The notes under the pieces were generated by a model, which did no database searches, had not been told where the DNA came from, and saw only the letters and a list, made by a program, of their open reading frames with translations. Source: Candidatus Woesearchaeota archaeon (lineage in GTDB: Archaea; Nanobdellota; Nanobdellia; Woesearchaeales; DSVV01). From it: a DNA stretch of 64,000 nt. The position numbers were made by a program, and so were the translations under genes. This document shows positions 9,301 through 17,715 of this stretch, one piece after another. The DNA lies in assembly GCA_018661705.1 (NCBI GenBank), contig JABJHR010000011.1:124001-188000 (forward strand), read 5' to 3'. How positions within the stretch are numbered: the first letter of the stretch is position 1; every line of letters begins with the position of its first letter.

Positions 9301-12300
9301 TTTTCTGTACCTGCACCAAAGCCAAATTCACACCAACCATCTGTGTTACCATAAGAGTCTGTTGTTACTGTTTTCCAGATTCCACCGGAAAACTGACAAG
9401 AATTTTCATCCATTATGTCATTAAAACTAAAATCTAGATTGCCTTTACTATCTCCAAATCCTCCACCACTTTGCCAATCAAATTCACAAGCACTGGTATC
9501 TGAATTAAATTTACAAGGCATTAAATAATCTGTTTTAAGCTGCTCACATGATGATTGATCAGGAGCATCACTACATTCTTGATATTCTAAACTATTATAA
9601 TCTATGTTACAATTTGAAACACCATTACTACAATAAGCACCTGTTGTTAATGAACTAGAATTCCAATTACAGCCTGGAACAGGACCACAATCACAAGCAC
9701 TCTTAACATTAATATCTAAACATTCAACTGCATCTGTTGGTAAGTTTTCAAGACCTGCATTTGATTGATGGCCATTACACCAACCAACTTGTGCGCCTTC
9801 ACAAATACTTTCAGAAACTGCAGTATTATTTGCATCACAATACAAACAACCAGTTACATTTGTACAAACATTAGGACTATTATCAGCAAACCAACATTTA
9901 ATATCTGCTTCTCCACCATTATAAGTTGGCATTTCACAATCAGTACCATTCCAGAATCCATCTGAAGCCTGACAACTGTCTGCACCACTAAATCCACCAA
10001 AGCCTTGGTTTATACATGCTTCACCACTCCAAGTACAAGGTTGACCATTTGAAGTTAAAAAATTACAATCTTCTTGTGAATCAGCTTCATCACAGAATGG
10101 AAGCATACAACAACCAGTTGCATCAGTACACATTGGATCTTGTGCTTGAGTTTTCCATTTACAAATTCCACCCATAAAATTTGATGCCTCACAAACTCCT
10201 TGAGATGTACCATCGCTATCCCAGCATCCAGGTTGTGAACAACATCCAATATTAACTCCTGAAACAAATGTTCCTTCAGGAGTATATGGATTAGAAGAAC
10301 TTGTTGGACACCAACTATTTTGATTATATTGATTATCTGTCCAACTACAACCTAATGTTGTAGCTGCTTGACAAGTTGTCTTATCACCATCATACATCCA
10401 GCATCCTGCAGTATCACAACATCCACCACCTGCTTCAGGACAACCATTTGTTCCTGCATCAGTCCAAACACAATCTAAAGTATCTGCAGTAGATTCACAA
10501 CTTGCTTGATTACCTGCAAAACTCCAACATGTTTCTGTTGATTGACCATAAGTATATGTGAAAAATTCATCTTCTTGAGTTATACAAGCCTCACTTGCAT
10601 CACAAACAGTCATGTTATAATGATAAACATTTCCTGGTGTTAGATCAGTTAATGGGAATGCGTGTGTTGTTAATAATGTTGCATTATTAACAATATTTCC
10701 TAGTGCATCAGTTGTTCCATAATTTAATGAAGCATTTGTTGCAACATCTGTAACAACAACAACTGTTGCAGTAGTACCTGATTGACCTTGTTCAGATAAT
10801 GATGAAATTGTTGGACCTGAAGATGCTTCATCAATAGTAATATTAATTATTTCAGAAACATTGTATGCGAAATCATTTGATCCAACATTTGTACCATTTA
10901 CATAAACATAGAAAGTATATTTGTTAGTAACATTTCCTGTTGCATTAACCCACCAGGATACAGTTGTTGACTCTCCTTTATTTAATGAAGCTACAACAGT
11001 TGGGTTTGTGTCATTTGTAAAGAAAGGTGTTGCACCTATTGTTGTGTTAATAAGACCACCTTTGTTTGTTGGGTCAGCAACAGCAACCACACAAGTTGCA
11101 GCTGGAGTACAAATACCTGAAAAACCACAATTTTTACATTCATTTTCTCCTTCTGAACTAAAACATTCATATCCTGAACTGCAAGATTCTGCATTTAATC
11201 CACCACAACCTTGTCCTTTAAATACTATACAATCATTACCAACCCATGCACATCCTCCTCCCGTACAAGTACCTGAATCAAGGAACCTACAATCTTTTAC
11301 AAGGTTAGCAGCACATGGAACTGGATCTCCACCTGATACTTCAGGATCTAAGCTAACATTCAATGCACCACAATTAAATGTGCTTGTGTCTTTACAAGTA
11401 ACATTTACTGTGAATTGAGTAGAGGTGTTTGCAGAAAAGTTTTTATCAGCAGCAGTAACTGGTGTCAGAATTGCAACCTCAATATCATAAAATCCTCTGG
11501 TTAAAAATGAATAAGTTCCATTAGTTACACAGTTTGGAACAGGTAAAGCTTTATCACAATTAGTTACATTATAATAATATATAGTATTTGGTAATAATCC
11601 TGATAAAGTAACTAAAGGTGTTAATGATGCTTGATTTGATGCTAAAAATGAAGAAGAACTTAAATCTGGATTAACACTATATGTTACATTAGCTGTTGTT
11701 AATTCATGACTTGTTGACAGAATTCTGGCGCCTTCACCCGTTATTGAAATATTTGATACATTAGAGATTCTTGGAGATGTAATATCAGCTGTTTGATATG
11801 TACTAAATGAAGCAATATTTGCATACATTGTGTAAGTAACTATACTTCCATCATAACTTGTAATATTACAAATATCTGAATCATCACATCTAACTAAATC
11901 TTTAAGTAATGCTGGTGTGTCTGGATTAGTTAACATATCAAATCTAATTCTAGCTGTTCCATTTAAACCACCAACTTTATCAGCAGTTGAAGTAGTATAA
12001 TCTAAACCAATTAAATTATTTGCAAGCACAAATGGATCTGAACCCATACCCATTACATTAAACGTTGAATTAAAACTATTTGTTAAATTAGTTAGATTCC
12101 AATACATTTCACCACCCATGCTTGAATTTAAAACATATTGGTTATAAGATGCGCCACTTAAATCTGAAATAGAGATTGGATTAACAACTCCACCACCATG
12201 CCAGACATTTGCATTATGTATTACGTTATTTTGTGTTGTTCCAGTGTCTGTTTCTAAAGAGAAACCAATATTATTATCTCCAAATAATTGGATTCTATTC

Positions 12301-15300
12301 ATATTCATTTGGAAACTAGGATCAGTAAAACTATTATTAGATGAATCAACTAATTGAATAGCTTTTTGATTTGCACCAAAAGTTTGTATACCAATATTAG
12401 TAAAAGATAATCCTGTAGAAGAAACAAGCTTAAGAATTGCATTTTGATTATTAGATATCATTGAAAGTGAAGTTGCTCCAGAACCAATTACACCATTATT
12501 GGAATTCTTAAATAAAACCATTGGATTGGATGCAATATCCCCTGAATTACCAAATAAACTACCTCCAGGAAGTGTTATATCAGTTACATTAATGAATGAT
12601 AAAGCAGGCCCTGTAACTGAATCAATTGTAAACGTCGAAAGTGTGACATTGTTCCCGCCAGTTATGTAAATACCATCTTTAGCAAGGGTGATAGGTCCAT
12701 TATAAGTTATATCTTGACAATTTGCACAAATAAGTTGGCCGTAAATACCACTTAAATCACCTGTTTCTGGCATTGTTTGAGATGTGACAGAATGATTATA
12801 TACTACAGGTAATCCTTCTGCTTTATTACTTGTATCAATTGTATGATTTGTATGATTAATGTTTTCTCCTTCAATTGTATAACTTGTAGCTGCTGTTGTA
12901 ACAACTGTGTTTTCTGTTAAGTTTGCAAACTTAGATGCTTCTAATCTAATACCATCTGCCATTCCAGTTGTTGTGACATTATTTTGTGAGATATTGTTTG
13001 TATTTGAATTGGCATATATATAAACCCCATAAGAATCAGCACCACTTGTATTAATGGTGTTATTTATAATATTGTTTGTTGAAGCTCCTTCTAAATAAAC
13101 ACCATGTTGAGATCCTGTTGTGCTTCCTTCAATAATAATACAATCTCTAATTGTAACATCTGTAAAACCAGTATTGTTTACACCATAACCTAAAGCAGAT
13201 TGTGAATAATTAATTGTGTAACCATTACAATCTAAAGTTATACTATTTGCAGTGATGTTAAAACAAGTTCCTGAAGCATTTAAATCTGCAGTTAAAGTTG
13301 TGTCTGTGTTTATGTCTCCACAAGTTACTCCTGCATCTCCCACAGTTGTATAATTACTAAATCCTTTAACATTTGCTGTTAATGTTCCACCAGCATAACT
13401 AGTAATATTACAATCATTTCCATCATCACATCTTACACCATTTTTATGCAATTCTGGTTGTGTAACAGAAGCAAGATTATGAAAAGTAAGATTAGCTGAC
13501 TCATTTAAAGGAGCTAAACTTGCATTCATGTCCAAACCAAGATTATTACTTTCAATAAATATATTATCATCTAATACAAGACTATTAGCAAAAGCCAAAG
13601 CATTGTAGTTTTGGAATTTTATCTCACCATTAGCATTAGAATAAATCACTGTATTAAGAGCAGTTGTATTCTCATCTGAGATTTGGCTTAGTTGAGTGAA
13701 ATCATTGTTTTTTAAGATTAAATCTTCTGTTCTTCCTTGGAGTGCTAAAGCAAACCCTCCTGCATAATTAAATGTGTTGCTTGTGAAATTAATGTTAGAA
13801 TCTGTCATTGCATCAACATAAACTGGGCCAGTAAAAATATTATTTTCTACACTAACACCTCGTCCAGCATTACCGTCAAAATAAACATTAAATGTTGAAT
13901 CTGTAAATGTATTGCTACTCATATTCATACCTACAGATGAGCCTCTAATTTTTATGTTGCCATTACATGTAGGGTGTGCATTTGAAAAAGTATTCCCATG
14001 AATAAATCCACCATCTGCATTAAACTCACCACATAAACCACCTTGATCAAATCCTGAATTTGAAATGTTTCCATAAGTGATATTATACTTACCAATACCT
14101 ACTGCCCAACCCCAATATAAATTACTATCATTACTTCCAAGATCTGTTCGTGTAAGATTAAGATAAGATGTTCCATCTAAAGTGAAATTAGAGGACCCAT
14201 TATTAGTCAATCTAAAAGTGATGTTAGAATCTGTTGCAAGAAAACCTCCATCCATAGTAACATAAAGGTTTTCATCAACATTTAAAGTTACATTGTCTAA
14301 TGTTAAAGATCCTGTACCAGTAATATTAACCCAACCAGTTACATTAATTGTTTCATCACTACAACTTAATGCAGTAGTTACGTTCCAAGTACTGTCATTA
14401 TATTCACCATTACAATATTGACCATTAGCAGAAGATTGTGTTGTATAATTACTAAAGCCAATAACATTTGCATTTAATACTCCTCCATTATAATTAGTAA
14501 TATTACAATCATCTGTATTATCACATCTTACACCATTTTTTAACAAAAACGGTTGTGATGCATAAGCAAGACCAAGAAATGTAAGATTTGCAGAAGTATT
14601 AAAGTTAATTAAATTAGATTCATCTGCATTAAAACCCAAATTATTATCTTCAACATAAATATTTATACCAATTTTTAAATCAAGATTAGTAGGAATTGTA
14701 AAATTATTATGGTTCCATTTAATCTCACCAAAAGAGTTATTATAAATAAACAGATTATAATGAGTATTATTTGCATCAATTATTTTTGCAGTGTCTAATT
14801 TATTATTCCAAAAAGTAATATCATGATATGTATGATTTACTCCTTGTCCAACAATTTGACGATATATTGTATTGTTATAAAAAAGTTCACCAAAAGTATC
14901 TACAATAATAATATCATTAATATGATTATTTTTGACTATATTATTTCCTGGATTTGATTTGCCTCCTCTTTTAATTTGAAAATTATGTAAAGAAAGATCA
15001 CTATTAGATACTGTAACCCCATCCCCTAAAATAGAAATTGCAGAACCTTCTATATTATCTCCAAAAGATACACTATTAATGGTTCCTCCATCTCCATCTA
15101 AATATATTCCACCCCCATAACCAATTCCACTTCCACATCCAATACATAAATTATCTAGATAACTATTTGAAATAGTAAAATCTGATGCAGAAACATAAAA
15201 ACTATAATTATAAGAATTATTAGATTGAAGATAACTATTATTAATTAATACACTAGCACCTTCATTAATCCTAAATTCCATATTACTATTTGGAGTGTTA

Positions 15301-16208
15301 AAAGTAATGTTGGAATTGTTAACAATAAATATCCCACCATTATTAATAGTAAAATTATTTTCATAGGACAAATTAATATTATTTAATGTTAAATTCCCAA
15401 TATTTCCTGCAGAGATTGGAGAATTTCTAAAAGTTGTATATCCTTCTGTCATAAGATTTATTATGTATTTATTAGACCAAGCCCCATCAATGTCTATTAC
15501 TATTTCCCAGATATGATTAGATGATTTATTATAATAAACTGTAAAATTCGCATCTGCCTCAGTTAAAGAAGTTAAACAAGAGTAACTTCCAGAAGTAGAC
15601 TCGTTACCCATAACAAGGATAGCAAAATCTCCTTTCTCCCCAGCACTAGCATTCCAACATCCAAAGATATCTACACTTATTTCTGGATGGAAACCAAAAA
15701 CCATATCGCCTCCTATATCACCAGTATCTCCATTATTATCAATATCAATAATATAACCCAAAGTGGTATTGGCATATATCTTTAATCTATGTTCACTTTC
15801 ATTCATGAGTATATGGAAGCTTTGATTTCTATCATTATAATATTTTAAGGATTCCCAATTACTTGTATATTCTGATTCATCTTTAACTAAATCAGGAATT
15901 GCTGCATTAATAGTTGAAGAATGACTTCTTAAATCATAATAGTTAGTTGATTCAGCAAACTCACTACCTTCAGTTTCAGAAAAAGATACAATTGACAATT
16001 CCCCAGTAACATGAATAGTTTCATCTGAACAAGTTATTGAAGAATTAATTGTCCAATCTCCTCCAGGATCTGAATCATCATATGCACCACCGCAATAAAC
16101 AGCAGCATACGTTGATGCCATTGCCATAACCATTAATACAAATATAATTAATCCTAACACAAACCTATTTTTCATGCTCCCACACATCAAATCTTTCTTA
16201 TTTAACAT
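6348..16208 (-). CDS. Giant secreted surface protein: beta-helix modules, Cys-rich repeats, FN3-like and Ca-binding motifs, C-terminal membrane anchor
   Basis: This is 3,286 residues. A signal peptide (MKNRFVLGLIIFVLMVMAMA) starts at residue 12, so the ATG at 16176 is an alternative start; neither start has a clear ribosome binding site. Approximate order: an N-terminal domain opening with YCGGAYDDSDPGGDW; Asn/Thr/Ser-rich right-handed beta-helix-type repeats with a recurring GVRCD-x(5-6)-CNIT module near 560, 925 and 1440; FN3-like stretches near 1530 and 1840; Cys-rich repeats of the form C-W-x(n)-C-x(n)-C-x-W (about 1640-1710 and 1890-2520); Asp-rich calcium-type motifs (DADGDGSLPSQDDDC, DNNGDGLTDCDDPLC) near 2810-2850; an acidic stretch containing SLQEVLASWENQ; and a TM segment at 3258-3276 followed by YLIRKEEK. 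N-glycosylation sequons are very frequent. It probably sits on the cell surface as an adhesin or envelope component; the ligand is unknown. Confidence 0.9.
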   Translation of the reverse strand: MLNKKDLMCGSMKNRFVLGLIIFVLMVMAMASTYAAVYCGGAYDDSDPGGDWTINSSITCSDETIHVTGELSIVSFSETEGSEFAESTNYYDLRSHSSTINAAIPDLVKDESEYTSNWESLKYYNDRNQSFHILMNESEHRLKIYANTTLGYIIDIDNNGDTGDIGGDMVFGFHPEISVDIFGCWNASAGEKGDFAILVMGNESTSGSYSCLTSLTEADANFTVYYNKSSNHIWEIVIDIDGAWSNKYIINLMTEGYTTFRNSPISAGNIGNLTLNNINLSYENNFTINNGGIFIVNNSNITFNTPNSNMEFRINEGASVLINNSYLQSNNSYNYSFYVSASDFTISNSYLDNLCIGCGSGIGYGGGIYLDGDGGTINSVSFGDNIEGSAISILGDGVTVSNSDLSLHNFQIKRGGKSNPGNNIVKNNHINDIIIVDTFGELFYNNTIYRQIVGQGVNHTYHDITFWNNKLDTAKIIDANNTHYNLFIYNNSFGEIKWNHNNFTIPTNLDLKIGINIYVEDNNLGFNADESNLINFNTSANLTFLGLAYASQPFLLKNGVRCDNTDDCNITNYNGGVLNANVIGFSNYTTQSSANGQYCNGEYNDSTWNVTTALSCSDETINVTGWVNITGTGSLTLDNVTLNVDENLYVTMDGGFLATDSNITFRLTNNGSSNFTLDGTSYLNLTRTDLGSNDSNLYWGWAVGIGKYNITYGNISNSGFDQGGLCGEFNADGGFIHGNTFSNAHPTCNGNIKIRGSSVGMNMSSNTFTDSTFNVYFDGNAGRGVSVENNIFTGPVYVDAMTDSNINFTSNTFNYAGGFALALQGRTEDLILKNNDFTQLSQISDENTTALNTVIYSNANGEIKFQNYNALAFANSLVLDDNIFIESNNLGLDMNASLAPLNESANLTFHNLASVTQPELHKNGVRCDDGNDCNITSYAGGTLTANVKGFSNYTTVGDAGVTCGDINTDTTLTADLNASGTCFNITANSITLDCNGYTINYSQSALGYGVNNTGFTDVTIRDCIIIEGSTTGSQHGVYLEGASTNNIINNTINTSGADSYGVYIYANSNTNNISQNNVTTTGMADGIRLEASKFANLTENTVVTTAATSYTIEGENINHTNHTIDTSNKAEGLPVVYNHSVTSQTMPETGDLSGIYGQLICANCQDITYNGPITLAKDGIYITGGNNVTLSTFTIDSVTGPALSFINVTDITLPGGSLFGNSGDIASNPMVLFKNSNNGVIGSGATSLSMISNNQNAILKLVSSTGLSFTNIGIQTFGANQKAIQLVDSSNNSFTDPSFQMNMNRIQLFGDNNIGFSLETDTGTTQNNVIHNANVWHGGGVVNPISISDLSGASYNQYVLNSSMGGEMYWNLTNLTNSFNSTFNVMGMGSDPFVLANNLIGLDYTTSTADKVGGLNGTARIRFDMLTNPDTPALLKDLVRCDDSDICNITSYDGSIVTYTMYANIASFSTYQTADITSPRISNVSNISITGEGARILSTSHELTTANVTYSVNPDLSSSSFLASNQASLTPLVTLSGLLPNTIYYYNVTNCDKALPVPNCVTNGTYSFLTRGFYDIEVAILTPVTAADKNFSANTSTQFTVNVTCKDTSTFNCGALNVSLDPEVSGGDPVPCAANLVKDCRFLDSGTCTGGGCAWVGNDCIVFKGQGCGGLNAESCSSGYECFSSEGENECKNCGFSGICTPAATCVVAVADPTNKGGLINTTIGATPFFTNDTNPTVVASLNKGESTTVSWWVNATGNVTNKYTFYVYVNGTNVGSNDFAYNVSEIINITIDEASSGPTISSLSEQGQSGTTATVVVVTDVATNASLNYGTTDALGNIVNNATLLTTHAFPLTDLTPGNVYHYNMTVCDASEACITQEDEFFTYTYGQSTETCWSFAGNQASCESTADTLDCVWTDAGTNGCPEAGGGCCDTAGCWMYDGDKTTCQAATTLGCSWTDNQYNQNSWCPTSSSNPYTPEGTFVSGVNIGCCSQPGCWDSDGTSQGVCEASNFMGGICKWKTQAQDPMCTDATGCCMLPFCDEADSQEDCNFLTSNGQPCTWSGEACINQGFGGFSGADSCQASDGFWNGTDCEMPTYNGGEADIKCWFADNSPNVCTNVTGCLYCDANNTAVSESICEGAQVGWCNGHQSNAGLENLPTDAVECLDINVKSACDCGPVPGCNWNSSSLTTGAYCSNGVSNCNIDYNSLEYQECSDAPDQSSCEQLKTDYLMPCKFNSDTSACEFDWQSGGGFGDSKGNLDFSFNDIMDENSCQFSGGIWKTVTTDSYGNTDGWCEFGFGAGTENCSNACWACEQQDTGEAWANLAAAQSACENSAAGGSDCQFVTFGGTQQPDGKWGWCDNPAAMSFFGGGNCDDSCFNCFNDAMCSGSGASCTWVNDPMGFGPGWCDPAALAAANVCNATNALPCMGQDNCENNGHNWTNEYASDPFSGQGMWVCIVNGTTPELCFVPGDEDSDGLDGCSDDDCSMDPMCGFGMGFEGGFGTMGGMMLPPGTEQEICYSYDDVNQSACEATVVDYEFSYNGSHRGNTSLPVHMNETQVCYWHAAPESASESFWCDPMMDQQMKGNFDMSKPPEGIGEDEANDAPATPPGGSNIGVNAVNDHLDIIKVTLMNNPQNMDVGVAMTDLTGSAICNNKLGGTSNATIYRYLDTDNNASSGCPATNGTYDGFDYKLVVQALYNGSSVTKTTAAFRCTDSDADTWTTMSATLTPMEEGCFATPSPGSPDFGTFNGIGVLMFTKADFGISTANLRLFVATVANDFNETVPTDEAGPFYYTPGSFDFMKEDCFGFVDADGDGSLPSQDDDCKFINNLGYIPAEVCDDNLDNNGDGLTDCDDPLCAFKPTGGCGGMLDFTASGTDTTAPSVIFHNADTFHDGAFIKFDTNEPANGTITFYHNDSTCYNVNTTIYDIGDPYCNGDWCAYDDYKLWHEGFIDNFDGSYYALGYNLSVSTNYYYKYKVCDPDGNCAVSACSNFTTEASEPSFQFDMNAPSGFTVKTPWATEGQDYATNINVSDAKNINITVDCSDSGYSMKFVNADIKSAKNVDFTGFVCEGSSNLIGMNSSVWDQLLFDLSPDFVEISWAITTSGTTIQHCDIDGVTNCVDVTTYLDCVSSATTLTCKVPNTLGFSAYKAVTPGSSSPAASPGTGGGSDDYPTAEEEVEEEVEDEGPSLQEVLASWENQASDDEEEEVEEEEEVVIIEEELTAEDEEEPEVIIAEEEDSDTVGQAFTKLFGGRKGSSSFVGLTAILFVLGALFYLIRKEEKIKHHEE

Positions 16209-16256
16209 TGTTTTTTTGTTTTTTTATTAGCTTTGTCCTATACTAAGCTATTTTCA

Positions 16257-16448
16257 TCATGAATTTATTTCAGCATAATTTATATCATATTGATAACTAT
16301 AAATTTGATTATAAGTAAGATTTTTAACAAAACAATTCATACAATTAAATCTAAAAAAATTAGAATGAATTTTAAAATTAGTTTTTATAATAGAAAACAG
16401 AGCAATAGCTAGAAAAGATACTATGCTAACTAACACCTTTTTTTTCAT
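16257..16448 (-). CDS. Small exported peptide or relic of a surface-protein gene
   Basis: 63 residues from an ATG that follows a GGTG motif by nine bases on the coding strand. The N-terminus (MKKKVLVSIVSFLAIALFSI) is a signal peptide strikingly like that of the 1,083-residue protein nearby. The remaining ~40 residues are Asn/Tyr/Phe rich with one CMNC and show no recognisable domain. It may be the 5' remnant of another surface-protein paralogue, or a genuine small secreted peptide. The intact ribosome binding site argues it could still be translated. Confidence 0.35.
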   Translation of the reverse strand: MKKKVLVSIVSFLAIALFSIIKTNFKIHSNFFRFNCMNCFVKNLTYNQIYSYQYDINYAEINS

Positions 16449-16590
16449 TACACCACTCACCTTTTTTCAATATTACAAACAGTAATTCTATTTACACTGT
16501 AATTACACCTATATAAAGTTATCGGTCAATTATATAATAAATTAATTTAATTAGCATATAGAATTATAAAATTATAATAGTAATAATAAT

Positions 16591-16722
16591 AAAAATTTGT
16601 CATTTCGGCTGATCTCCGCCCTGAAAGACGAAATATTTCCAGCCTCCATATTTGACAAATTTTTAAACTTGAAAATCTCACCCTAAAGGGTGGGGTACAA
16701 TTTGAACTCTGTTCAAATGTAC
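16591..16722 (-). ncRNA. Candidate structured RNA with three consecutive hairpins (strand uncertain)
   Basis: The 365-base gap 16461-16825 has no gene but holds three strong hairpins. A perfect 12-bp stem pairs AAAAATTTGTCA (16591-16602) with 16653-16664 and encloses GGCTG/CAGCC (16607-16611, 16640-16644). ACCC TAAA GGGT lies at 16680-16691. GTAC-A-ATTTGAAC pairs with GTTCAAATGTAC (16695-16722), 12 bp with one bulge. Read on the minus strand the element ends in a T-rich tract beyond 16591, which could act as a terminator; the plus strand has no such tract. The rest of the gap is AT-rich with no further signal. Confidence 0.4.
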
Positions 16723-16825
16723 AACTTATGCAAAGCATTAGTTTGTATTATACTCACATAAAATCTCTTGGTAAGATTTTCAAATAAAAAGAGAATAATT
16801 AAAAAAAGAAAGTAAAAAGAAAAAA

Positions 16826-17626
16826 TTAATACAATCTTACTACAATTGCACCAAGAAATACTGCAATACCTAACAACATGATAAAACCACTGATTAACAT
16901 TGCAAAGTATGTGTTTGATTCAGTAAATTTAACAACATCATTATCAACTGAACTTGTTGATTCTGAAACTAGTTCTTTTGGTGGTTGAACACTTGTTGTG
17001 ATTAAATCAACTTCTTCAACTTGTTTTGTTGCAACAGTATTTTGATTATTGTTTGTAGTTGTGCTTGAAGGTTCATAAGTATATGAATAATCTGAAACAT
17101 CATTATCATAATTATCATCACATGAACTTAAATCTTCATTTTTTAGACATTTAATCTTATTTTTCAGTTCTTTAACATCATCTTTCAAGTCTGAAACATC
17201 ATCTTTTAGATGTTCAGGAACAATACCTTTAAACTGAACTAATTCATCGTAAAGATCATCAACATCGTCATAAAGATCTTTTAAGTCATCTTTGATATCA
17301 TCAATTTCATCTTCGTCATTGTCATTTTCTGCTTCTTCAAGATCATTTCTAAAGTCATCATATTCTTCGTCAAATACATCAAACTGATTTTCATATTCTA
17401 CTAATTTATCAGTATCACTTTGCGTATCATCTTGTGAATTTTCATCTGGTTGATTATCTGAGTTTTGATCATCTGTGTTATCACTATTTGTATCTGTTGA
17501 ACAAACATCTTCTGTAAATACTAAGTTTCCAAATTCTGCAATATCCATTCCAAATACTTCAAAATCTGAAACTAATTGTTCAAATTGTAAAGCAAGATCA
17601 TCAGCACCTTTTTTTGTTATACCCAC
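16826..17626 (-). CDS. 5'-truncated paralogue of the 609-residue coiled-coil envelope protein
   Basis: 266 residues from a GTG that directly follows an in-frame stop, without a ribosome binding site. It aligns with parts of the protein at 21111-22940: residues 5-45 with its mid region, the acidic coiled coil (DEIDDIKDDLKDLYDDVDDLYDEL; EVDDIKDDLKNLYGDVDDLYDA in the relative), and the C-terminus (FTESNTYFAMLISG then a TM segment at about 244-264). The signal peptide, about 240 N-terminal residues and the Ig-like middle part are missing, the latter replaced by an Asn/Asp/Gln-rich linker. Without a signal peptide, export is doubtful, so it may be a decaying gene, though the frame is intact throughout. 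Confidence 0.6.
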   Translation of the reverse strand: MGITKKGADDLALQFEQLVSDFEVFGMDIAEFGNLVFTEDVCSTDTNSDNTDDQNSDNQPDENSQDDTQSDTDKLVEYENQFDVFDEEYDDFRNDLEEAENDNDEDEIDDIKDDLKDLYDDVDDLYDELVQFKGIVPEHLKDDVSDLKDDVKELKNKIKCLKNEDLSSCDDNYDNDVSDYSYTYEPSSTTTNNNQNTVATKQVEEVDLITTSVQPPKELVSESTSSVDNDVVKFTESNTYFAMLISGFIMLLGIAVFLGAIVVRLY

Positions 17627-17715
17627 TTAAATAACTATTAAACTAATAGTTAAACTTTTTTAATGCTGTATAGATATATAAAGCTTTTGCTTTTTGACAT
17701 TTAAATTAATAAAAT

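Noticed and set aside
8346-11418. Several plus-strand ORFs opposite the giant surface gene
   Set aside because: They are antisense shadows of a Thr/Asn/Cys-rich repeat protein; composition is His/Pro/Leu rich and none has a promoter or domain.
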